Assembly (NCBI GenBank): GCA_030693515.1
Contig: JAUYAK010000067.1
Span: forward strand, 1-57,404
Length of the DNA stretch: 57,404 nt
From: Opitutaceae bacterium
GTDB lineage: Bacteria; Verrucomicrobiota; Verrucomicrobiia; Opitutales; Opitutaceae
Reading direction: 5' to 3'
The notes under the pieces were generated by a model, which worked only from the letters and a program-made list of their open reading frames with translations, did no database searches and was not told the origin of the DNA. A program made the position numbers and the translations under genes. The first letter of the stretch is position 1, and the number at the start of each line of letters is the position of its first letter. Below are positions 8,828 to 18,163 of this stretch, piece after piece.

Positions 8828-9808
8828 GTGGGCGCACCGTCCCGGCCTTCCTTTTCGCCCGTGCCCTTGCCCGCGATCACCGTCGTCACGCCCGTCTTCA
8901 ACGAGGAGGCCGTGCTGCCCGAGCTGCTCTCGCGCCTGACCGCGCTCTTCGACGCCCATCCCGACTGCGCGTGGCACGCCGTCCTCGTCGACGATGGCAG
9001 CCGCGACCGCACGGCGGAGCTGGTGCGCGCGGCGGCCGCGCGTGATCCGCGGTTCGAGCTCGTCGAACTCTCCCGCAACTTCGGCTTCCAGAGCGCTCTC
9101 TCCGCCGGGCTCGCGCGCGCCGCCGGCGCCGACGCGGTCGTGACGATGGACGCGGATCTGCAGGACCCGCCCGAGATCATCCCGGAGTTTGTGGCGGCGT
9201 GGCGGGGCGGGGCCGAGGTCGTGCGCGCGGTGCGGCGCTCCCGGAGCGAGAAGGGCCTGCGCCGCGTCGGCTTCGACATTTTTCACGCACTGTTCGGCAA
9301 GCTCATCGACTATCCCATTGAGCCCAACACCGGGACCTTCGGGCTCCTCGGCCGGGATGCGCTGGCGACCTTCAACTCGCTTCCCGAGCACCACCGCTTC
9401 TTCCCCGGCCTGCGCAGCTGGATCGGTTTCCCGACGGCCGATGTGCCCTACGACCGCAAGGAGCGCGCCGCCGGCCAGCCGCAGCAGACGTTTCACCATC
9501 TGCTGCGCTACGCGCTCGACGGACTCTTCAGCTTTTCACGCCTGCCGCTGCGTCTGCTCACGTTCACGGGCGTCATCATCGCCAACGCGGGTTTCGCGGC
9601 GGCGATCTTCTACGCCATGCGGCGCATCCTCGATCTCGAGACGGCGCCGACCGGCTACACCACGCTCGTCACGCTGCTGCTCTTCATCGGCGGCGTGCAG
9701 CTGATCGGCATCGGCGTGCTCGGCGAATACCTCGGGCGCATCTATGACGAGGTGAAGCGCCGGCCGCACTACATCGTGAAGCCGCCGGCGCGCGGCCCCC
9801 GGGCGTGA
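8828..9808 (+). CDS. GtrB/ArnC-type family 2 glycosyltransferase with two membrane helices
   Basis: A 326-residue membrane-anchored GT2 enzyme. Visible motifs are ITVVTPVFNEE, LVDDGSRDRT, SRNFGFQSAL and MDADLQDPPE, the last being the metal-binding motif of undecaprenyl-phosphate glycosyltransferases. Two C-terminal hydrophobic segments (about residues 240-262 and 277-300) and an EYLGRIYDEVK tail are diagnostic of the GtrB/ArnC group, which loads a sugar onto undecaprenyl phosphate at the inner membrane. The start is taken as GTG at 8828; an internal start nearer the first motif is possible. The next gene overlaps its stop. Confidence 0.9.
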   Translation: MGAPSRPSFSPVPLPAITVVTPVFNEEAVLPELLSRLTALFDAHPDCAWHAVLVDDGSRDRTAELVRAAAARDPRFELVELSRNFGFQSALSAGLARAAGADAVVTMDADLQDPPEIIPEFVAAWRGGAEVVRAVRRSRSEKGLRRVGFDIFHALFGKLIDYPIEPNTGTFGLLGRDALATFNSLPEHHRFFPGLRSWIGFPTADVPYDRKERAAGQPQQTFHHLLRYALDGLFSFSRLPLRLLTFTGVIIANAGFAAAIFYAMRRILDLETAPTGYTTLVTLLLFIGGVQLIGIGVLGEYLGRIYDEVKRRPHYIVKPPARGPRA

Positions 9809-12042
9809 GCGAAACGGCCGCGCCCCCGGTGTCATCGTGGCGCGAGACCCTCGTGCTCGCGATTGCGGCCGCCGCGCTGACCGTGGCGGCGGCGATGGTG
9901 CTTTTCAGCACCTTCATGTTCTACGACGACGAGGGCTATGTGCTGCACTCGCTGAAGGACTTTGCCGAGCACGGCGGGCTCTACCGCGAAGTTTACACGC
10001 AATACGGCCCCCTGCCCTTTGTCCTGCACTCCGCGCTGCACGCCGTGGGCGTGCCGCTGACGCACCTGACCGGCCGCTTGCTCACGCTCGGGGCCTGGGC
10101 CGGCACCGCCATCGCATGCCTGCTGCTCGCCGGGACGATCACCCGCAGCGTGATCGTGCGGGTCGCGGTGCTCGCGGCGGCGTTTGTCTATCTCTGGGTG
10201 ATGGCGAGCGAGCCCTCGCATCCCGGCGGCTTCATCGTGCTGGTGACAGCGCTGCTCGCGCTGCTCGGCTATCGCGCGATCGCGGGCGGGGCGGTCGCGC
10301 GCTGGGCCCTGCTCGCGGGGGCCGGCACCGCGGCGCTGCTGCTGACAAAGATCAACGTGGGCGTCTTCGCGGCGTTCTCCGTCGTCGCGTGGTGGCTGCT
10401 GCACCATGAGCGCGACGGTCTGCGCAAATGGGCGCCGCTGCTCGTGAGCGCGGCGGGTGTTGTCCTGCCGTTTGGGCTCATGCGGCCGCTCCTCGGCACG
10501 GCGTGGGTGCAGGACTACGCGCTGGTGTTCGCCACCTCGGCCGTGGCCGTCACGCTCGCCATCGCCGCGGGTGCCACGGGGCGCAGCGGGTGGCGCGACG
10601 TCGGGCTGGGGATCGCCGCCGCGGGCGCGCTGGCCTTGATCACGCTGGGCGTCGTCGTCGCTCGCGGCACGAGCCCCGCCGATCTGTTGGAAGGCATGTT
10701 GCTCGGGCCGCTGCGCCAACCGGTGAATTTCAACCTCCGCTTCCTCTGGCCGCCTGGCATCGCGATCATCTCGGTCGGATCGTTGGCGCTGGGCGTCGCG
10801 GCGTGGGCGCTGCGAGCGCGGGCGGCGGCGGCCATCGACACCGCGGTGGCGATTTTCCGTCTCGTCGCGGCCGCAGCGCTCGCGGTCACCCTCGCGCTCT
10901 ACCCCTCGGTGAATCCCGGCTATCACGCCTTGGGCTTCGCGTTGCCCTGCCTCTGGGCCTTTGCTTGGCGGCTCGAGGGCGAGTCGCGGCCGCACACGCA
11001 GGCCCGCGCGTGGGCGACGCTGCTGCTGCTCGGGCAGAGCCTGCACGCGTTTCCGGTGCCCGGCAGCCAGATCGCGTGGGGCACGGTGCTGGTCGTGCCG
11101 CTCGCGGCGATGGGCGCGTGGGAGGCCGCCGTGTGGCTCGGCCGGCGGCTGCCGCCCGCGTGGCGCGGATCGCGCGCGCTGATGGTGGGCGGGCGGCTCG
11201 CAATCGCGCTTGTCGCGGGCAAAACCGCCTGGGAATTCGCGCGCGTCGCCGGGCGCTATCCCGGCGGCCAGTCGATGGGGCTGCCAGGCGCGGAGGCCAT
11301 CCGGCTGCCTGACGGCACCGCCGCGCTTTTTCGGGCGCTGGCCCACAACGCCGTGGCGCACGCCGACCGGCTTTTTTCCCTGCCAGGCACGTTCAGCTTC
11401 AACCTCTGGACCGGTGTGCCGCCCCCCACGCGCGCGAATGTCACGCACTGGTTCTCGCTCCTGAACGCCGAGCGCCAGCAGGCGATCATCCGCGAACTCG
11501 AAGCCCATCCCCGCGCCTGCGTGATCGTCTATCCGGGCCACGTCAAATTCCTCGCCGACCGCGGTCTCGCGCCGAAGGGCCCGCTCTACGACTACGTGCA
11601 GGCCAACTACGAGGCGGCGTTCGGCTTCGACGACGTGGAGTTCCACGTGCGGCGCGGGCGGAAGATCGCGCCGTTTCTCGTCGCGGAGCTGCTCACGCTC
11701 GCCAGCGACGCCGCGCCGGCGGGCGCCGAGAGTTCGCTGCTGCGCTTCGCGCTGCTCACCCCGCCCGCGCAGCCGATCGCACGCCTGGAAATCCTCTCGC
11801 ACGGCCCGGACCCTATCGTGCTGGACGCAAAGAACGCCCGGCTCGAAATCACGCCCGCCAGCGTGCGCGGTGAAGCGACCGCCCCCGCGCGGCCGGCCGC
11901 GTGGCCGGCACAGCCCGGAGGTCCGGCCATCCTGAGCGTGTTTTTCCGCCGGGAGCAGCTGCCGCCGATCGCGCCGGGCGCCACGCTTGTGCTGCGCGAC
12001 GCCGCAGGCCGCGAGGTCTGCCTCGCGCGCCTCGCGCCGTAG
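9805..12042 (+). CDS. GT-C-like polytopic membrane protein
   Basis: A 745-residue membrane protein with about ten or more hydrophobic segments in the first two thirds and a soluble C-terminal third. Just after the first helix lies an acidic YDDEGY motif, in the place where GT-C enzymes (PMT/ArnT-type) carry the DE or DD catalytic acid facing the periplasm. An EVYTQYGPL segment follows, as in glycosyltransferase 39-like proteins. It starts with GTG at 9805, overlapping the preceding TGA, and is therefore coupled to the GtrB-like enzyme that probably makes its lipid-sugar donor. The acceptor is unknown. Confidence 0.75.
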   Translation: MSETAAPPVSSWRETLVLAIAAAALTVAAAMVLFSTFMFYDDEGYVLHSLKDFAEHGGLYREVYTQYGPLPFVLHSALHAVGVPLTHLTGRLLTLGAWAGTAIACLLLAGTITRSVIVRVAVLAAAFVYLWVMASEPSHPGGFIVLVTALLALLGYRAIAGGAVARWALLAGAGTAALLLTKINVGVFAAFSVVAWWLLHHERDGLRKWAPLLVSAAGVVLPFGLMRPLLGTAWVQDYALVFATSAVAVTLAIAAGATGRSGWRDVGLGIAAAGALALITLGVVVARGTSPADLLEGMLLGPLRQPVNFNLRFLWPPGIAIISVGSLALGVAAWALRARAAAAIDTAVAIFRLVAAAALAVTLALYPSVNPGYHALGFALPCLWAFAWRLEGESRPHTQARAWATLLLLGQSLHAFPVPGSQIAWGTVLVVPLAAMGAWEAAVWLGRRLPPAWRGSRALMVGGRLAIALVAGKTAWEFARVAGRYPGGQSMGLPGAEAIRLPDGTAALFRALAHNAVAHADRLFSLPGTFSFNLWTGVPPPTRANVTHWFSLLNAERQQAIIRELEAHPRACVIVYPGHVKFLADRGLAPKGPLYDYVQANYEAAFGFDDVEFHVRRGRKIAPFLVAELLTLASDAAPAGAESSLLRFALLTPPAQPIARLEILSHGPDPIVLDAKNARLEITPASVRGEATAPARPAAWPAQPGGPAILSVFFRREQLPPIAPGATLVLRDAAGREVCLARLAP

Positions 12043-12050
12043 CGCGCTGA

Positions 12051-12800
12051 TTATTTCCGCCGCGCAACGAGCAGCAGACTCACACCAAACGGAAACGGCA
12101 CGCGCCAATGCGCGAGCGCCACGAATTGCGCACGCAACAGCGCGTTGATCGGCCGCGCGGGGATACGGTCCTCGCTGCGTGTCGCGCCCCCGGCGGGCGC
12201 CTGCGCGCCGCGACTGCGCCATGCGCGCCATTTGCGCACGGCCCACACCAAGGGATAGACGAGGACGTTGGTGTAGTTGGCGTGCACGATTTCCCACTCG
12301 CCCGGAGGAAAAAGCGCCCGCAGCTGCGCGCGGTCGTAGCGGCGGAAATGATGCAGCGCCACATCCCAGTCACTCCATAGCGCCATGCTCGCGGGCACCG
12401 TGACCACAGCGAGGCCACCGGGTTTGAGCAGCCGGTGAAAACCCTGCACGACCGCGCGGTCATCGGGCACATGCTCGAGCACATCGAGCGCGGTGACATA
12501 CTCGAGCGAGCCCGCGGGCAGCGGCACCTGGTCGCCGGCGAGACTGAGGATCTGATCCGGGCGGAACCGCGTGCGCAGGAGGCGCAGCGCCTCTTCGTGG
12601 TCATCAAGCACCAGCACGCGGCAGAGGCTTTCCATCTCCTGCGCAAAGCGCCCCGTCCCCGCCCCGCAGTCGAGCAGGAGGTCGCCGGGCCCCGGCGGTC
12701 GCGCGCGCTGGATCCACTCGCGGGCAAAGCGGCGCTTGCCCGAGTAATACCAATGCTCCTGCTCAAGGGCGGCAATGTTGGTGTATTCGGCGGCGTCCAT
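12051..12800 (-). CDS. Class I SAM-dependent methyltransferase
   Basis: A 249-residue enzyme with a SAM-binding glycine motif I, LLLDCGAGTGRFA (about residues 41-53), an acidic motif II (VLVLDDHEE) and a motif near TALDVLEHVPD as in Methyltransf_11/UbiE-like proteins. A conserved LKPGGLAVVTVPA segment follows. A hydrophobic patch near residue 180 may associate with the membrane. The ATG at 12800 is the first one giving a family-like N-terminus (MDAAEYTNIAALEQEHWYY). It runs opposite to the flanking GT-C genes; a role in methylating a glycan or lipid intermediate is inferred from location only. Confidence 0.88.
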   Translation of the reverse strand: MDAAEYTNIAALEQEHWYYSGKRRFAREWIQRARPPGPGDLLLDCGAGTGRFAQEMESLCRVLVLDDHEEALRLLRTRFRPDQILSLAGDQVPLPAGSLEYVTALDVLEHVPDDRAVVQGFHRLLKPGGLAVVTVPASMALWSDWDVALHHFRRYDRAQLRALFPPGEWEIVHANYTNVLVYPLVWAVRKWRAWRSRGAQAPAGGATRSEDRIPARPINALLRAQFVALAHWRVPFPFGVSLLLVARRK

Positions 12801-12930
12801 GCGGGAGGCAGGACGTTGTTTCGCGGCCCCGCAGGCTCCAAGTGCAAAAGCGGATGAAACCCGCCCTGCACTCCCGGCCGGCCGAGTTTCCGCTCGACTC
12901 CGCCGGCCGCCGGGAAAATTTCGTCTGCGG

Positions 12931-14370
12931 ATGACCGACGCCCCGCCCGCCCGCCCGGCTTTGACCGCTGTGCAGCTGGCTGCACGGGCGCTGCTCCTGC
13001 TCGCGCTGGCGCTGCTCGCCGTCTGGCTGTGGAGCCGCCTCTGCCGTTTTCCCTCCGTGCCGTGGAATGACATGCGCCTCGCGCCGTCGGTCGCGCTCGC
13101 GCAGGGCTGGCCCGTTTATCCGACCGCCGACACCGGCACGATCAACACGTGGATGTATGGCCCGCTGCCGCTGCTGCTGTTTCTACCCGCGGCGTGGGCG
13201 CCGTCGGCGGCCGATGCGTTGATGATCGCCGCGGTGATCAACGCCGCGCTCACGATCGGGCCGCTGGCCTTGGTGTGCGCGTTCTGGCCGGCCGGCTCGC
13301 CGACGGGCGCTTCACGCCTCGCCCGCACGGCGGCGTTCGCCCTGTGCCTCGCGTTGTGGCCCGAGCTGCACTACTCGGTGATCTTCTCCGACAACCTCGC
13401 CGTCGCCTGCGGTCTCGTAGGCAACCTCCTGCTCGTGCGCGCGCGATCATCGCTTGGGTTTTGGCTGGCCGCGGCCGTCGCCACCGCCGCGGTCGGCTGC
13501 AAACAGATCGCGCTGGGCATTCCCCTCGCGCAGGTCGTGTGGCTCGGCGTCACCGCCGGCAGCGGCGCGGCGTGGCGCCATGCCGGGCGTTGCGCCGCCT
13601 GCGGCGCGGTGATCGGCGGGGCGCTCATCGCGAAATTCGGCTGGGCCGGCCTGTGGTTCACTCTGGTCGAGATTCCCGGCGGGCTCGGCTGGGCGCCCGA
13701 TGTGGCGCTGCGCCTGCGCGCTGTCGCCGCCGAACTCGCCCTGCTCGTGGCCTTGCCCGCCGTCACGATGATGGTGGCGCGGCGTTTCTTCGCTCCGTCC
13801 GCGCTGCGGCTCGCCGCGCTGGCCTGGCTCTGCGCGCTGCCACTCGGCCTCGCCGGAATGATGAAAGTCGGCGGGTGGACCAACTCTCTCCACGGCTTCG
13901 TGCTTTGGCTGCCACCGGTGCTTGTAAGTGCGCTCGCCCGGCCCACAACCCGCCGCGCACTTGCGCCGCTGGGGGCGGCCGCCGCCGCGCTCGCGCTGAC
14001 GGCCGGCCGCGTGCTGGCGGAGCCCGAGTTTACCCTGCGCCCGCAGCTCGCGGCCTACCATGAGGCCGAGGGCATCGCGGCACAGTTTGCCGGCGCGGTG
14101 TGGTTTCCGATGCACCCGCTCGTCACGCTCTACAGCGACCGCCACTACTACCACGACGAGGACGGCCTCTACACGCGCAGCAAAGCGGGCAAGCCCATCC
14201 CCGAGGCCCAGGCCGCCGCGCACTTGCCCGCCGCCATGCGTGCCATCGCGCAGCGCCACGACTGGACCGACTGGGGCATCGCGCGGCGCATGCTTCCGCC
14301 CCAGTCCGCCGAGACCGTGATCGGCCACTGGACGCTCCGCACCGGCCGGGTCGCGGAAAAAACGCCATGA
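12931..14370 (+). CDS. GT-C-like polytopic membrane protein
   Basis: A 479-residue membrane protein with about ten hydrophobic segments. After the first helix it has PWNDMRLAPSVALAQGWPVY, which matches the position of the periplasmic acidic loop of GT-C glycosyltransferases, although here it is N-D, not D-E. The ATG at 12931 starts a short polar tail before helix 1. It overlaps the next gene by four bases (ATGA) and is divergent from the methyltransferase. The substrate is unknown. Confidence 0.7.
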   Translation: MTDAPPARPALTAVQLAARALLLLALALLAVWLWSRLCRFPSVPWNDMRLAPSVALAQGWPVYPTADTGTINTWMYGPLPLLLFLPAAWAPSAADALMIAAVINAALTIGPLALVCAFWPAGSPTGASRLARTAAFALCLALWPELHYSVIFSDNLAVACGLVGNLLLVRARSSLGFWLAAAVATAAVGCKQIALGIPLAQVVWLGVTAGSGAAWRHAGRCAACGAVIGGALIAKFGWAGLWFTLVEIPGGLGWAPDVALRLRAVAAELALLVALPAVTMMVARRFFAPSALRLAALAWLCALPLGLAGMMKVGGWTNSLHGFVLWLPPVLVSALARPTTRRALAPLGAAAAALALTAGRVLAEPEFTLRPQLAAYHEAEGIAAQFAGAVWFPMHPLVTLYSDRHYYHDEDGLYTRSKAGKPIPEAQAAAHLPAAMRAIAQRHDWTDWGIARRMLPPQSAETVIGHWTLRTGRVAEKTP

Positions 14371-16382
14371 CCCTGCAAGCCCTAAGCAAGCCCGGTCCTT
14401 CGCGCGCGTTCCTCACGACGCTCGCGGTCCTGCTCGCCCTGCTGCACGCGATCCTCGCCGTCACCGCCACAGGGGAAAAGAGCATGACCTCCGACGAGAT
14501 CGCCCACCTCGTCGCCGGCCACGCCTACAACACCCGCGGCGACTACCGCCTCCAGCCCGAGAACGGCAACCTGCCCCAGCGCCTCGCCGCGCTGCCGATG
14601 TCGCTGGCTGGCGTGCCGCAGCCGCCCGTGACGCGCGAGTCGTGGCGCACGGCCGACGTGTGGAACTACGGCCACGAGCTTTTCTACCGGCAGAGCATCC
14701 TCGCTGATCAATGGCTCTGGCTCGGCCGCGGCATGATCGCACTCGTGAGCGCGGCGACGGGGCTCCTCGTGTTTTTCTGGTCGCGCGCACTCTTCGGCTG
14801 GCGCGGCGCGTTTCTCTCGCTCGTGCTCTTTGCCTTCAGCCCGACGTTTCTGGCGCACGGGGCGCTCGCGACCTCGGACGTGACGATGACGTTCTGCTTT
14901 CTCGCCTCCGTCGGCGCCTGGTGGCGGCACCTGGAAAAGCCCGGCGTGAAGTGGGCCGCGATCAGCGCGGGCGCGCTTGGGCTCGCCTTCGTCGCAAAAT
15001 TCTCCGCCGTGCTGCTGGCGCCGATGCTCGCGATCGCCGGCCTCGGCTGGGCCGCGGGCGCGGCGCGCACAGGCGGCTGGGGCGCGCCGCTGCGCCGGCT
15101 CGCGCGCACCACGCTGGTCCACGCGGTCGCGACCTGGGCGATCATCTGGGTGTTCTACGGCGGCCGGTTCAGCGCCTTTGCGCCGGGCCTCGAGGAGGGC
15201 GCGAATTTCAACCACGGCTGGGACTGGATTCTGCCCGGCATGGGCGCGCCGGGCGCGGTGATTGTGGCGCTGCGCGACGCGCACGTGCTGCCCGAGGCCT
15301 GGCTCTACGGCCTGGCGTTCGTGCTGCAATTCGCGAAGGCCCGGGGCGCGTTCATGAGCGGCGACTACAGCGTGACGGGCTGGGTCGCGTTCTTCCCCTT
15401 TGCCTTCCTCATCAAGACCACGCTGCCGCTGCTGCTCCTCCTCGCCGGCGGCGCGATCGCGGGCGGCTTCGCGGCGGCCCGGAAAAAAATCGCCGCGCTC
15501 CGTCCGCTGCTGCCGCTCGCGGCGCTGTTCACCGTTTACTGGGCCACTTCGCTGGCGAGCAACCTCAACATCGGCCACCGCCACATCCTCCCCACTTATC
15601 CGGTGCTCTTCATCGCCGCCGGCTGGCTCGGGCGCTGGCTGGATGGACGGCGGCCGTTCGTGGCGATCGCGATTGCGGGTCTGACGATGTGGCACGCGGG
15701 CGAGTCGCTGCGCGCGCGTCCGCACTACCTCGCCTATTTTAACCCCATCGTCGGCGGCTCCGCGAACGGCTGGCGTCACCTCGTCGACAGCTCGCTCGAC
15801 TGGGGCCAGGATTTGCCGGGCTTGAAGCGCTGGCTCGAGCGCCACGCCCGCGGCGAACAAGTCTTCCTCTCCTACTTCGGCACCGGCGATCCGGCCTACG
15901 AGGGCATCCGCGCGACCGCACTGCCCATGCTGCCCGAGGTCGGCCCGCCGCGCCGCTGGCATGCGCTCACCCCGGGCACCTACGCGATCAGCGCGACGAT
16001 GCTCCAGCACGTTTACTCGAAGGTCCGCGGCGACTGGACGCTCGCGCTGGAGCAGGAATACCAGCAGCTCCGCGCCACGGAGCCCGAGCTGCTCGCGTTT
16101 CAAAACGATCCGGCGAAGCGCACCGCGCTGCTGCGCGACGTGCCGGCGGAAAACTGGAGCCTCGCCTGGAAACGCTACGAGCAGCTCCGCTTCGCCCGGC
16201 TGTGCCACTACCTGCGCGTGCGCCCCGCCGATGCCGTCATCGGCCACACGATCCGTCTCTACCGGCTGGATGCCGCCGAAATCGAAGGCGCAACCGGGCC
16301 ATCGCTCGACGCCTGGCGCCGGCTGATCGAGCGCGCCGTCACCGGGCCGGCCGCTACTGTGCCGGCGGCGGCTCCGCGCTGA
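14367..16382 (+). CDS. GT39-like (PMT/ArnT-type) membrane glycosyltransferase
   Basis: A 671-residue polytopic protein. After helix 1 the loop TSDEIAHLVAGHAYNTRGDY carries the D-E pair expected of protein-mannosyltransferase-like enzymes. A periplasmic HRHILPTYPVLF segment and a C-terminal soluble part follow (STLDWGQD-like: SSLDWGQDLPGLKRWL). This combination is common in bacterial proteins annotated as glycosyltransferase family 39. The start codon overlaps the stop of the preceding GT-C gene, so both form one transcription unit. Its 3' end overlaps the convergent gene at 16354-16382 by 29 bp. Confidence 0.8.
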   Translation: MTLQALSKPGPSRAFLTTLAVLLALLHAILAVTATGEKSMTSDEIAHLVAGHAYNTRGDYRLQPENGNLPQRLAALPMSLAGVPQPPVTRESWRTADVWNYGHELFYRQSILADQWLWLGRGMIALVSAATGLLVFFWSRALFGWRGAFLSLVLFAFSPTFLAHGALATSDVTMTFCFLASVGAWWRHLEKPGVKWAAISAGALGLAFVAKFSAVLLAPMLAIAGLGWAAGAARTGGWGAPLRRLARTTLVHAVATWAIIWVFYGGRFSAFAPGLEEGANFNHGWDWILPGMGAPGAVIVALRDAHVLPEAWLYGLAFVLQFAKARGAFMSGDYSVTGWVAFFPFAFLIKTTLPLLLLLAGGAIAGGFAAARKKIAALRPLLPLAALFTVYWATSLASNLNIGHRHILPTYPVLFIAAGWLGRWLDGRRPFVAIAIAGLTMWHAGESLRARPHYLAYFNPIVGGSANGWRHLVDSSLDWGQDLPGLKRWLERHARGEQVFLSYFGTGDPAYEGIRATALPMLPEVGPPRRWHALTPGTYAISATMLQHVYSKVRGDWTLALEQEYQQLRATEPELLAFQNDPAKRTALLRDVPAENWSLAWKRYEQLRFARLCHYLRVRPADAVIGHTIRLYRLDAAEIEGATGPSLDAWRRLIERAVTGPAATVPAAAPR

Positions 16383-18141
16383 TTTCGGTGAGCCGGCAGA
16401 CCTCGATCCAGCGGCCGCCGAAACGTTTGCGCGTGAGGGATTCGAGCCGGAAATTTTCCGGCAGCACATCCTCGGGATCGACCACGAGGTCGCCTTCGGC
16501 CGTCGTGGGCCGCAGCACGCGCGTCACCAGCACCTCGCGAAACGTCCCGATCGCGCGGTGCCACGTGATCTCGGCGCCGCGGCCGCGCGCGAGCGCGGTG
16601 TTCACCGCCGGGATGCGGTGCAGCAGGTAGGGCATCGTGGCCTTGCTCGTGATGACGAGCACCGGGCCGGGGCGCGCGGCGACCTGCTCAAATTCCCAGT
16701 GCAGCTCGTGCATCACCTGGTTGTGCTCGGTGTAGAACCGGTGCGCGTAGGCCGTCGCCGCAAAGCCCAGCAGCCACACCGCCAGGCCGGCTGCCGCCAC
16801 GCGCGTGGCCGGCCAGCGGCGGTCGAGCGCGTGCGCCGCCCAGCCGGCCACGACCGCTAGGGCGAAACACAGCGGCAGTGCGAACCGCGACGCGATCGGC
16901 TCGTCGAGCCGGCTCCAGTAATAGAACATCAGCAGGCCAAGGTTGGCGGCGATGAACCCGCCAAACCACGCCACCGCGATCTGCGCGGGCGCCCACGCGG
17001 GCCGCTCCGCGCGCGGACGGCGCAGCCAGCGCACTGCCGTAATCGCCACGACCACCAGCGCCGCGAGGCCTGCGAGCGTGAGCCAGAGGGAATTGGGCTG
17101 GTTCGCCGACGCGTTGAAGAAGAACCGGCGCGCGCCTTCGAGATTGCCCTCGAGATAGCGCAAGCCGAAGCGGCTCGTGTCGCCCTCGCGCAGTTGCCAC
17201 AGGATCGGCTTCGACTGCACGAAGCGATCGAGCCATGCGTAGGGCACGAGCAGCAGCGGCGCGATCACCGCCACCCACGGCAGCACGATCCGGCCGGCCC
17301 GCCACCAGCCGAGGGCGACGATGGCGCCGACCGGCGCGACAAACAGCGCGGACTCATAGCGGCACTGCGCGAGCAGCGCCGCGGCGATCACGAGCAGCGA
17401 AAGACGGTCGCCGTCGGGCTTTTCCAGGTAGAGCGTCGCGCCCAGCATCGCCACGGCGATCATCGCGAGGTTGTGCATCTCCATGCCGGCGCCGGTGGCG
17501 TTCTGGCCGAAGAGCGGCAGCGTCGCGAGCAGCGCCACCGCGAGGCTGGCCGGCCCCGCGCGCGACGTAAGCCGATGCACGAGCCAGTAAACGAGCGCGA
17601 GCGTCAGGCCCGTGCAGGCAACGTTGGCGACATAAACGTTCTCCACGCGAAAGCCGGTCAGGTCGTGCAGCAGCGAGACCACGAACGCGAAAAAATAGGG
17701 CCGCTTGTCGAGGAAGGTGTCGATGGCGAGCCACGTGCCCGCAAAGTCGTAGGCCCGGATCGGCGCGCCGATTTCCTTGGTGGCGTGCATGTGCCACGCG
17801 GTGCCCTGCAGCACGTATTCGTCGAAGAGCACCTTGTGGGCAAACGCATCGCTCCACACCGCGAAGAGCGTCGCCGCCGCCACGGCGGCCGTGCCCCAAC
17901 CCGGACGCCATGCGGCCCACGCCGCGCGGTGCGGCGCCGCCACCCGCGCGGCGAAAAACAGCAGGCCCGCGAACAGCGCCAACATGAACGGATAACCTCC
18001 ATGCACGATCAGCTGCTCAATCTGCGCCGGCGAAAAGAGGCGAAAACCAAGCACGACCGCTGCCGCGCCGGCCGCCGCAAACAACGCGAGCCGCGGCCAA
18101 GCCGCGCGATCACGGAGAAGTTGCCCGAGGCGTGGGAGCAT
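16354..18141 (-). CDS. Polytopic membrane protein, GT-C-like (paralogue A)
   Basis: A 595-residue protein with about eleven hydrophobic segments and a soluble C-terminal tail of about 110 residues. The first external loop carries LFDEYVLQGTAWHMHATKE, an acidic pair placed as in GT-C enzymes. It is clearly a paralogue of the next gene on the same strand: shared landmarks are LLHDLTGF, NATGAGMEMHNL, FFFNASANQPNSL and a YYWSRLDEP motif. Only 22 bp separate the pair, so they are probably co-transcribed. Function unknown; a surface glycan or lipoprotein-sugar role is inferred from neighbours. Confidence 0.75.
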   Translation of the reverse strand: MLPRLGQLLRDRAAWPRLALFAAAGAAAVVLGFRLFSPAQIEQLIVHGGYPFMLALFAGLLFFAARVAAPHRAAWAAWRPGWGTAAVAAATLFAVWSDAFAHKVLFDEYVLQGTAWHMHATKEIGAPIRAYDFAGTWLAIDTFLDKRPYFFAFVVSLLHDLTGFRVENVYVANVACTGLTLALVYWLVHRLTSRAGPASLAVALLATLPLFGQNATGAGMEMHNLAMIAVAMLGATLYLEKPDGDRLSLLVIAAALLAQCRYESALFVAPVGAIVALGWWRAGRIVLPWVAVIAPLLLVPYAWLDRFVQSKPILWQLREGDTSRFGLRYLEGNLEGARRFFFNASANQPNSLWLTLAGLAALVVVAITAVRWLRRPRAERPAWAPAQIAVAWFGGFIAANLGLLMFYYWSRLDEPIASRFALPLCFALAVVAGWAAHALDRRWPATRVAAAGLAVWLLGFAATAYAHRFYTEHNQVMHELHWEFEQVAARPGPVLVITSKATMPYLLHRIPAVNTALARGRGAEITWHRAIGTFREVLVTRVLRPTTAEGDLVVDPEDVLPENFRLESLTRKRFGGRWIEVCRLTEISAEPPPAQ

Positions 18142-18163
18142 CGCGTGCGAGAAGCAGCCCGGG